DNA from: Pohlia nutans | Lineage: Eukaryota; Streptophyta; Bryopsida; Bryales; Mniaceae | Direction of reading: 5' to 3' | DNA length: 64,000 bases | Assembly (NCBI GenBank): GCA_022496805.1 | Contig: CM040094.1 | Coordinates: forward strand, 12,113,501 to 12,177,500 | Shown: in pieces, positions 1 to 9,700 of the stretch | How positions within the stretch are numbered: the stretch's first letter is position 1 | Layout of the letters: every line of letters begins with the position of its first letter | The notes under the pieces: generated by a model | Seen by the model: only the letters and a program-made list of their open reading frames with translations | Told to the model about the DNA's origin: nothing | The model's database searches: none | Program-made: the position numbers and the translations under genes

Positions 1-1280
1 AAAATCATGTTTTGGATTTATTTTTTTCATAATATGTTAATGTACCTTAACGGACACTTTATTCACGCCGACCTTGAAATAGGATCGGAGTTTCTATCTA
101 TCTACCTTAAGGAGTAGAGGGGCCTGTCAATGAATTTGGAAAAAAATGATTATTTCCCTCCAGAATGGAGTATTGGAGATTTTAGCCCCCATTTGTGCAT
201 TTGCCCGTCAAAAACGATTAGGGCTTCCTTGTGTATTGGTATTGTACACTGCGTACTGTTTATACATTATGAGCCAATCGTCATCGAGCACGTGGCGAGA
301 AAAACAAAGAATGACCTGACAGCGAAAGGTTATTTGGGGTGCTTTCCGGCAACATTCCCTCATCTAATCTCAAAGTTCTAAAGGGCGGAGTTCTTGACTT
401 TGTCGTTTCTTCATTATTGTTGTTCTCGTAGAGTGGGTTGCGCTGGATGGAGGACCTTCAGACCTCCGCTGCTACAACTCTTTCTATTGTTCTTCTCCTT
501 GAGGAGAAAATTGGCGGCCCTTTGCACAATTGGAGTCTTGACATGACTTAAAACCAGATGAGTGAAAACTTTACATTCTTCTTGTGTTTTTACGTTGTCT
601 ACGGCTTGCTTCTATGTTAGAATGTTTTGTGGGTTGCAATCAAAAGTGTTCAAAGAAGTGGTGTTTGTCAAAGGTGTTGAGAGCAACGGACGTTGATACG
701 CAAAGGTTGTCAAAAAGTGGACAATGTACAGAATCAAATACAGTTTTTCATATGTCATTGACTTTTTGCAATGTGGATTTTTTACTATATACTTTATGGG
801 AAGTCAGCTCCATGCTTGTGTGATCCGATTAGAAAGGAGATGATTTGTGAAATTTTCAAAGTTTTTTTGTAAAAGTGCCCTCAAAAAAGTCAACTCGTAC
901 AACTAGGCAACCAAAAAATGTTCAAAAATCACTACACTTAGAGTATTACATTTCAACACATCACAACAAATTTTGTGTACAAATTGTCAATATCTTATTC
1001 GTAATCAAATTACAAAAAGAAATTAAGTTTAAATTTTCAAATTTTATACAAAAACATTGGTGTTAGAAATCATCGATCATTCAATCTAACCATATGAATA
1101 GAATCAAGAATTCATAACGTAAAACTTTTATTCATATATCAATTTCAAAATATCCCTCTCAGCTACATTTTATAAGAAATCTTTGAAATTCTTCAAATCT
1201 GGAGAGAGGTGAGGACTTGATCACATTGATAAAAAATTTTGGGTGAGTTGTATATGTACAGTAAACACCCACCTAACAGA
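1..1280. other. intergenic, repeat fragments
   Basis: No convincing gene. Bases 20-120 are an inverted relative of 25140-25215 (shared CACGCCGRCC and a GATAGATAGATAGAAACTCCG-like edge), so a dispersed element edge lies here. Bases about 715-1215 are a diverged copy, in reverse orientation, of the TTAA element that is intact at 14865-15431. Short open frames here show no family resemblance. Confidence 0.5.
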
Positions 1281-1491
1281 AACATATACAAAGACAGGTA
1301 TAAATACTGAGTAGGACAGGTAGAGATGGGACATCTAAAAACAGTGCCACTCTTTTGTGGCCTTTTGCCAATTGCACGTTACAGTTACAGCCACAGCCAA
1401 TATTGAACACCAATCCTCCCTTAGAAATCGAGCATGTGCATGTACGTTAAATCGAGCATGTCCATGTTTGGAACATACATGGATCACAACT

Positions 1492-1574
1492 CACTAGTAG
1501 AAAAGGTGGCACTGTCAAGGAAGATGCGCATGCATAGTGATTTTGCCTGAGCATCTCCACCTTTTCTACTAGTG
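1492..1574. mobile_element. CACTA-type MITE, 83 bp, TSD ACT
   Basis: The ends are CACTAGTAGAAAAGGTGG and its exact reverse complement. A 3-bp ACT flanks both sides (1489-1491 and 1575-1577). The duplicated sequence at 2382-2384 has a single ACT at the same place and no insert, so it is an empty site. CACTA ends plus a 3-bp duplication are the hallmark of the CACTA (En/Spm) superfamily. There is no coding capacity. Confidence 0.85.
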
Positions 1575-1587
1575 ACTTTCCGCTGAG

Positions 1588-1600
1588 ATTTTTATAAATC
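1588..1600 (+). promoter_or_regulatory. TATA-box candidate, copy 1
   Basis: TTTTTATAAATCTCC lies in the upstream copy of the duplicated PPO 5' region. It is the counterpart of the motif at 2398-2406 and more than 1 kb from either PPO start codon, so it is probably not the main promoter. Confidence 0.3.
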
Positions 1601-1637
1601 TCCTCATCAATGCATTTGAGCTCCTCACATCAACATC

Positions 1638-1812
1638 CACTAGTAGGAAATGCGTCGTTTTTCACTTACTATAAATGAAAAAGGAATGGGTTGTACGTCA
1701 ATGTTGGTGAGTGGTTTTGGTCACAAGAAGACAGAAATTTAATCATAATATTCACCTACTCTTCACTGTCCCACAAAACGAGGAATGAAAAATGACAGGT
1801 ATTCAACTAGCG
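1638..1812. mobile_element. CACTA-type MITE (about 170-bp family), copy 1
   Basis: It begins CACTAGTAGGAAATGCGTCG and continues with the family body TTTTTCACTTACTATAAATG and GGTCACAAGAAGACA. The right end is eroded (AACTAG instead of ACTAGTG). Other copies are at 4682-4874 and 7808-7975, with an end fragment at 2215-2253. All lie in or beside PPO. Confidence 0.75.
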
Positions 1813-2214
1813 AACAATCTGCAGACATGGTTTCCAATCCATTCATTTGCACCATGCATGCATGAAGTTGTCCTGCCATGGCATACTAGAGTCTACCCCG
1901 ATCAGACTCTTCATTCATAATGGTCTCTTAATTAGGCCAGCAGCTAGTAGATATATCAGACACAATTATGCGTCCCCTAGGATTATAGTATAAATGCTAG
2001 GACATGCATAGATCAGACATCTGAAAAAGTGCCAATTTTGTGACTTGATTTTTGCCACTTGCACATTTCTTTCACAGCAATCTCTTTCCTACAAACTTTT
2101 TATTTTTTTATATTTTTTAACAAATGGACAATTTCCATTGATAGAGGAATTTCCTACAAACTCTGCAGCTGCCAATATTGAATGCCATATGAACGCCATA
2201 ATGGTTGTATTGGT

Positions 2215-2253
2215 CAAAGTGGGTAACGAAAAACGACAGGTCTGCTACTAGTG
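2215..2253. mobile_element. CACTA-type MITE right-end fragment
   Basis: This retains only the GAAAAACGACAGGTCTGCTA and CTAGTG terminus of the 170-bp CACTA-type MITE family. The left part is missing or unrecognisable. Confidence 0.6.
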
Positions 2254-2397
2254 CGAAATCACAAGGAAAAGTGACCCTAAAAGGGGAATCAAATGAGAAT
2301 CAAATGAGCTTTCTGTGCTGTACATTAGAACATTTAATTTGAGAGCATGTCCATGTACGTTCCGTACATTGATCTCAATGTACTCTGCAGTGGGATT

Positions 2398-2406
2398 TCT
2401 ATAAAT
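2398..2406 (+). promoter_or_regulatory. TATA-box candidate for PPO
   Basis: TCTATAAAT followed by CTCCTCAG lies about 295 bp upstream of the ATG at 2697. It is the nearest TATA-like motif to a PPO start and is conserved in the duplicate copy at 1588. A pyrimidine-rich AGCTTCTCACAG lies about 30 bp downstream, where transcription could begin. No transcript evidence is available. Confidence 0.4.
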
Positions 2407-2696
2407 CTCCTCAGATGCATGTGAGCTTCTCACAGTCTGCAAGGTTTCCAAGCTAGAGACCAAATCTATTGCAGCATGCATGCATGAAGCAATGGTCGCT
2501 TTGATCAGATATGATTAGTTACGCCATATCAACGCCATATTGCTCAATCCTTCTTATTTTCTAGTGAACCTAACTAACGCCATATTGGTTATATATATAA
2601 TTGGCCAATCTCTATTATTATTATAACAGGTTACATATTGGTTACATCGATCGGCTCTTGCAGTAGATCCTGAAGATACATATGTGCAATACAGCC

Positions 2697-2747
2697 ATGG
2701 AGTTCGGCCTGGTGATGTCAATGCTGAAGATGCTCAGTTTACTGCAG
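2697..2747 (+). CDS. alternative PPO first exon (leader)
   Basis: ATG at 2697 opens 17 codons (MEFGLVMSMLKMLSLLQ) that end at CTGCAG|GTAGTC, a usable donor in phase 0. Splicing to the acceptor CTGCAG at 3189-3190 would give the same hydrophobic leader as the downstream copy plus six more N-terminal residues (predicted protein 533 aa). In copy B the first ATG (3135) is out of frame with PPO because of a 5-bp loss, so a start must use either this exon or the internal ATG at 3158. Confidence 0.45.
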
Positions 2748-2948
2748 GTAGTCTAACTTTTACATCAGATATGATTAGTTACGCCATATGAACGCCATAT
2801 TGGTTATATTGGCTTGATTTTCCTTGTTATTTTCTAGTGAATCTAACTAACGTCATATTGGTTATATAATTGGCCAATCTCTATTATTATTTTTCTAGTG
2901 TAACAGGTTACATATTGGTTACATCGATCGCCTCTTGCAGTAGATCAT

Positions 2949-3116
2949 ACAGGGCACCTTGACACATTCACCAGGTAGTATATGGCACAAGAATGGTGGT
3001 GAATTCGTGGTGAACACTTCCTAAATAGTGGTTGCTCAATTTAGCAAGTGTTCACCACGAATTCACCACCATTCTTGTGCCATTTACTTGGCAGTGAATC
3101 GGTCAAGGTTCCCTGT
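2949..3116. repeat. 168-bp foldback with perfect 36-bp stem
   Basis: Inner arms 2984-3019 and 3046-3081 are perfect reverse complements (36 bp) around a 26-nt loop. Outer arms pair imperfectly out to ACAGGG...CCCTGT. The sister copy of the duplication lacks it, so it is a young insertion. It lies in the leader or first intron of PPO and could be a MITE or a small-RNA hairpin precursor. Confidence 0.8.
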
Positions 3117-3157
3117 GTCAGATATACATATGTGCAATACAGCCATGGAGTTTGGTG

Positions 3158-3788
3158 ATGTCGATGCTGAAGATGCTGAGCTTACTGCAGGTATTCGTAG
3201 TCCGGATCGATGCATTGCCGTTTCCAGCGCCCGATCTGCACCGCTGTCGGAGCACGGAAGACTGCTGCCCTTTCGTCGCCGCGCAAAATGCCACGCCGTT
3301 CCAGTTCCAGGTCGACTCTCTGCCCGCTCGAATCCGCCCCGCGGCGAATCTCGTGGACGCCGCGTACGCCGCGAAGCTGCGAAAGGCCTACTCGCTCATG
3401 CGCGCTCTTCCCGACACGGACGGCCGCTCATTAAAAAATCAGGCCAAGCTGCACTGCGCCTACTGCGACAACCACTTCTACTTCCCAGGCAACCAGTACC
3501 CTCTGGAGATTCACCAGAACTGGCTCTTCTTGCCCTGGCACCGCCTGTTCCTCTACTTCCATGAACGCATCTTGGCCACCTTGATCCACGACGACACCTT
3601 CGCTCTGCCTTTCTGGCACTGGGATGATCTGTCGATTGGTCTGTCCTCCGGAAACTTGCTCCCTGAGCTTTACGCAAACCAGACTGGCTATGGAGACACC
3701 GACAACAACACGTCGTCTTTGTATGACCCAGACCGAAACGCGTGTGCACGGCGGCCCAATATCGTCGACTTCGTGAACCCCTTTGTAG
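3158..3788 (+). CDS. PPO: PPO exon 1 (leader and CuA site)
   Basis: ATG 3158 lies inside the leader, and the frame stays open to 3796. The best 3' boundary is AG|GCAAGT at 3788/3789, a GC donor of textbook form that leaves phase 1. An alternative GT donor at 3785 (phase 0) would pair with the acceptor at 7343. This exon is much more GC-rich than its flanks. Confidence 0.85.
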
Positions 3789-6700
3789 GCAAGTGATCGA
3801 GCCTCCCTTCCCACTGTCTACATGTAATTGACAATGAATGTTTCGAAACTTTTGAAAAATCAAGCTATATATGAATTCAAGTGCTGGTACATGCTTTTGA
3901 AACTCCACCAAGCTTAATTTCACATTATATTGAGTACCGTGTAATGTCATATTGGTTATAGGGAATGGCCTTATATGGTACCACTTTTACGCGTCTCATA
4001 TAGTGTAATTTATGTTAAACTCATTTTATGTGTGCTAAAATTTTTATTTTTATTTTTATTTATTTTTTGACACAAATAAAGGAGAACCCTTTACTGCAAA
4101 GAGAGAAAAAAGACATACAAACCCGCCCCGCCAGGACCGGCGAGACCGGTGGGAACCTAGACGTGTGCTAAAAATTTCGTCTTTAACACCATGTATATAG
4201 CTATAGCCATGGTGTCTATAACACTATTTGATTTTTGTATTTTTTCAATGCTTTTTCTTTAAAAAAAAATTTATTGAAAAATCACACTATTTTTGAAGGG
4301 GGTACCCATATCATGCCATCACCCTATATTGGGCAATCCCTTTTATTTTCTAGTGTAACAGGTTACATGTTGCATTAGAAAATAGCAGAGATTGGCCAGA
4401 TGATCAATATGACGTTGAGAGTACAGCTTCGTTAGTGGTGTCAAACATCTTAATTTACACCATTCCACGCCTGTTATGTTAAAATTATTTAGTGATCAGG
4501 GGTCAAGCGAATATATCTCCATTGATTTCCGTTGAAAATGGGAAAGCTACACCCCTGATCTCTTCAATCTAACTGCCTGGGTTGCCAATGATAGAGTTTG
4601 AATGTGTGACGTCGAGTGTGCTACTGGCGATGATAGTGTGAAGAGTTGGTTTGTACTAGGATGTTGTTTTAGAGAACGTCGCAGTAGTAGGAAATGTGTT
4701 GTTTTTCACTTACTATAATTGAAAAAGGAATGAAATTGCGTCAAGCACATGGGCTGTGTCAGTGTTGGTGAGTAGTTTTGGTCACAAGAAGACAAAAAAA
4801 TAAACATAATATTCAACAACTATTTACTGTTTTCACAAAGTCCGGAATGAAAAACAACAGGTCTGGCACTAGTGGTTAGTTCTTTGCAGAAAAAAAAGCA
4901 TGGGTGTTGGATTTCTTCTACAAATGATTGTGCTCTCTTCTTTTGTAGTTCGATCAGTTGTGAGAATGGTTGGCAGTGCTCCTTCCTCGTTTTGGATTGC
5001 TACCTTCCACTTGTAGATTATAAGACATTGTTGATGTATAATTTCAAACTAGGATGTTGGAGATCACTATTAATGACATTAGACCATAGACATATTAAGC
5101 CAAGTAATAGAGCTAACCAAAAAGAAGAGAAAATACATGTTAGGTAAGGTGAGTCTAACCCGTATCTAAGGCAGTCAAGCAAACTAGCATGGTTTTTAAA
5201 GAATCCAAATTAAAAAGAAGTGTGAACTAGTTTTGTTGTCACAAAGGAGGCAAAACTGAGATTAAGGTGAGTTCAAAGATAGCCAAGGCTTGAAAGCGAT
5301 GGCCCACATCCAATTTGAGATAATGGCAAGGCATGTGGCAAACTTGAGATATAATCATATAATTAGGTGACTGATTTAATTAGTTGACTCTGAAAACTTG
5401 GAGCTCATATCTAAAATTGAAGTTGGAGGGTGTTGGATTCACTATTTCATTTGATTTCGGTTACACTAAAAGAGGGCATAGACTCTGGTTTCGTGTTATT
5501 TTGAGGATTTAGATCACCTGTTTTGATTTTGGTTAACTCAAATGTATCCTATTGATTACATCCAACTTGCTAATTGAAGTCCAAATAAGTGTATTGGAAG
5601 AGACTCACTGTTGTTTACCACCCGTGCAAAAAGAATCTAGATTGATTTTGAAGCAGCATTGACAGGTCACGACAGTGAGGCTTTTTGTTTCCGTTTTCAT
5701 CTACTAACATTGAGAGGTTCTGGTACAGCATGTAACGGACGCATAGTGAGTCCATAGAGTACTTTATATAGCATAGCCTACGACACATGTCGCACATTAT
5801 AAAAGTCTTATTTGTCCAGGTATGCAACTCCCATATTATTCACAAGGGCATTGGCATTAAAACGGCTTAGAGAACAGTTTTTGTAAAAATTATATAAAAA
5901 TAAAATAACCAAAAATTTAGGTGAAGACCAAATTAACTATAAAATGAGATGTAGAAAATGTTGGGTTGCATATTTATTAAAAACAATGTCCCAAGCAATG
6001 TCCATGACAAATATAAAGAATTGAAACACCTATGCATAATTTTAAAAAATCCATTGGCTCTAAAAAGTTGCCTCTAATGAAAATTAAAATCCATTGGCAC
6101 TGTTTTATTCATAATAGAACAATCTTAATTTTTAATTTAAAAGCCCAAAAAGTTGGATATCTTGGCCTATGCTACATGTATTAAAAAACCTTATGTAATT
6201 AGATTTTTAATGCTATTATTGTCTTCAAGGAATATTTAGTTCTTGTGTATTATTACTCATTTTTGAATTTCTTTTTAGGAGGGCTACAAGAGTTTCTTAC
6301 ATTAAAACAAATTATATCACATGAGATTGGATTAAAATGCAATATAAGTAATTATAATCACGGCCATATAATACGGGAGTTGCATACTTGGGCTTATTTG
6401 AGGAGTACATTATGGAGAGTTGAGAATAGAAAGAGCTAGATGAGGATCGGAGGAGTTCTCTACAAAGATTTGGAATACACTATTAATGAAGATTGTGTGC
6501 ATAGGAAAAAACATTATTTACAAGTTGCTTAATACCAATCTAAAGCTACCACAGTTGGTCCTGATTTCTTGAAGTAGGCTATGGGCTTTGACTGCTCACC
6601 TACGGCATGTAGCAGATGCATGCTATCTCCGAGTCGAGCCCGTGGAGTACTTTATTCAGCATAGCCAATGACACATGTCACACATAGTAGAGTCTTATTT

Positions 6701-9700
6701 TGAGTATACTATAGAGTTGAAAATAGAAAGAGATACTTAGGAAAAGTTCTTTGTAAACAGAGATTTGGAATACACTACAAAGATTGTGTGTGTAGAAAAA
6801 TATATTACTCAAAGGTTGTAACTGTACTACTTCTAAAAACCAATCTAAAGATAACACAAGTAATCGTGATTAGGGGGAAACGGCCTAATATGAGTATTAC
6901 TTTTACGCGTCTCACATAGTGTGACTTATGTTTAACTCATTTTATGTGTGCTAGAAATTCCGTCTTTAACCCCCCAAATGTCCCATGGGGATAGTATATA
7001 CGTTATCATATGATTGGAATTTGCTACCAATAAGAAACTCTAAATTGGGATCTCAAGAACTCACTAGAACCGCATTGATCTAAATTCCAACTTTTCTTTT
7101 GAACTCAAACCCATTAAAGATGTGAATCATTTCAAATACAACCAAAACACATTGTATTCTACTGACCTCAAAGGCACATTCAGACGTTTAGGGGTTAACA
7201 TCATGTATATAGTTGCAGCCATAACACCCTCTAATTTTTGTAATTTTCCAATTTTTTTTTTTTCAAACAGATATTTCTCAAAAATCACGCTATTTTTGGA
7301 TATCAGGCCATCACCCTAGGAATACACCATTTGTGGATCTCAGTATTGGGTGGTGTGTGATGCAGGTTGCGCGGCAAACAAAACAGAGGAGGAGCTTGTG
7401 AGGGAGAATGCACAGGTGATGTACACGCATGTGGTGACAGGGGGGGCGACACTGTCTCTGTTTTTTGGCATGCCGTACAGGTTTGGTGACGACGGAGGCG
7501 TTGGAGGCGGCACTTTGGAAGCGAAACCGCATGGACCGGTGCATGTTTGGGTGAATGTGGTGAAGATGCTGACGAACAAACGGTCGGCCTTGGATCCGAT
7601 TTTCTTCGCTCACCATGCGAATGTTGATCGTTTGTGGAGCATCTGGAAACAATTGCCTGACCATGGCATCCGGAAAGATCTCTCGGATCCTGACTGGCTC
7701 GATACGGAGTTCACGTTTTATGATGAACATGGTGGCTTGGTTTATGCCAGTGTCGCGCAATCTCTTGACATCGAGAAATTGAGGTAAGCTCACAATTAAC
7801 CCCTAAACACTAGTAGGAAATGTGTTGCTTTTCACTTACTATAAATGAAAAAGAAATGAAACCGCACGAGGCACATTGGTGAGTAGTTTTGGTCACAAGA
7901 AGACAAAAATATATGTATATTATTCCACTGTTCCCACAAAGTGGGGAATGAAAAACGACAGGTCTGCTACTAGTGAAAGGACCAAGATGCCCAAATTGGG
8001 TTCCATGTTTTTTATAACAGTTTTGAGTAGGTTCTATTGGGTGATGGCTTGATATGGGTACCCCTCCAAAAATAATGTGATTTTTGAGAATTTCTTTCTT
8101 AGGTAAGAAAAAACATTGAAAAATTACAAAAATTAAAGGGTGTTATGGGCACCATGGCTGCAACTATATACATGGTGTTAAAGACAAAATTTCCAGCACA
8201 CATAAACTGAGTCAAACATAAGTCACACTACGTGAGACGCGTAAAAGTGGTACCCATATCAGGCCATTCCCCAATATTCGGACTTCCTCTTGAACAAATT
8301 TATATGTTTGTTTGACCCACGCACATAATGATCTTCACTAATTTTGGTGACCCTTTGGGGTTGATCAACGTTCATGTGCAGTTTTATCATAGTTTTAGTG
8401 GCTCAGGCTTCTTCTTTTTTCCTGAAATTAATACTTCAGTCCTGGTGCAACCTTCCATCTCAAAACTTCCTGCCTGCTACTCTGCCTTAAACAGTTGACG
8501 CTCTGCCTGTGGTCATAGATTCTAAGGTAGAAGCACTTATTTGTGACACTCACCTAAATGCAACACATCCTAGGAACAACCTTCATTACTCATAGACCAC
8601 AATTTTCAAGATAAAGTGCCATAATTAGGTGAGCATGTTACTTTATCTTTGGGAGGAAGCATCAAGATTTGTACACAAAACGTTCATTCCATTATAAGGT
8701 AGACACGGTCCATTCAACAATTCCGCCCTCATGTAGTAGGGGTGTACATTCCAAATGTACGCCATTTGTATGTGAAGGCGGAGTTGAATGGCTTCATGGT
8801 AACGGGTATGTTTACCTTATTGGCACAGTTTCACTAAACAAACACTTTTCTAAAAACCCATCTAAAAGCAGAGTTTTGTTCAATTCCAATCCTCATTTTT
8901 AGAGTTGTGTGCACTTGGAAGTCCTAATTTTTAGAGCATTGTGCACTTGAATGTCACAATTTTGGCGCTTTGAATCACGTCAATATAGTGGTTAACAAAA
9001 GTACACCTATTATTGCGTGTTTGCACTTGATATTAAGAGTGGTATTTGCAAAGTGGATCTAACCCAAAAGTGTACCTAAATTTGTTCCAAATGTCTTTAC
9101 TAACACCAAGTGGGAACATATCTTTTGACTCTTTATTCAATTATTCATACCAGCTTTGAGTAGGAATTAGTACAGGATGTTACAGCTTGTCTACAAAAGA
9201 AAATGATTTCAAGGTTTCTTCTTCTTCTCATCATTTATCTGGCCATCGCAATTGGTAATTCTCAAGTAACAATTCCCTATTTCTCTCTAGTTTTTAGTTT
9301 TAATTGCTCTCTTCAAATATAATAATCATAATGGTGGACTTGGTTAACCCTAAAGGACCAAGGATTCATGGTTTTAAAATGACAAATTCAATTAATCATA
9401 TTGCAAAATATATAATCCAAGTGAGACTAAATTTTTTATCACTGGAATCAATGAAGAATAATGCATAAGATGGTCAAGAAACAAACAAATTTAAACCAAA
9501 GGAAGTCCACATAAGACCTACTCAAAACTGCTAAAAAATACAAAGCCCAATTTGGACTTCTTAATCTTTCAGGGGTTAAATTTATGAGCACCAAAATTGT
9601 GACATTCAAGTGCACAGGGCTCCAAAAATTAAGACCTCGCGTTTGGAATTTCTCTAAATCCCCTCCCCCGGACGTTAATGCAAGAGAACAAAAACTGCCC

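Larger units (their letters stand above)
1280..2520 (+). repeat. tandemly duplicated PPO 5' region
   Basis: Two diverged copies lie in the same order. Copy 1 (about 1290-1920) and copy 2 (about 1985-2520) share a CATCTRAAAAMAGTGCCA block, a GCCAATATTGAA block, a GAGCATGTCCATGT block, a TATAAATCTCCTCA block and a GCATGCATGCATGAAG block. Copy 1 is longer because two CACTA-type MITEs inserted into it. The duplicated stretch lies directly upstream of the PPO start codons and probably carries its promoter. Confidence 0.65.
2507..3190 (+). repeat. tandem duplication carrying the PPO start codon
   Basis: Copy A (about 2507-2747) and copy B (about 2764-3190) share CAGATATGATTAGTTACGCC, a TTGGCCAATCTCTATTATTA block, a GGTTACATATTGGTTACATC block and TATGTGCAATACAGCCATGG. 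Both end with the same leader-coding segment and CTGCAG|GTA. Copy B is interrupted by the foldback at 2949-3116 and lacks 5 bp just after its first ATG. Confidence 0.8.

Noticed and set aside
3028..3564. 178-codon + frame overlapping PPO exon 1
   Set aside because: It is the wrong frame of a GC-rich exon; the PPO frame carries all copper-site motifs.
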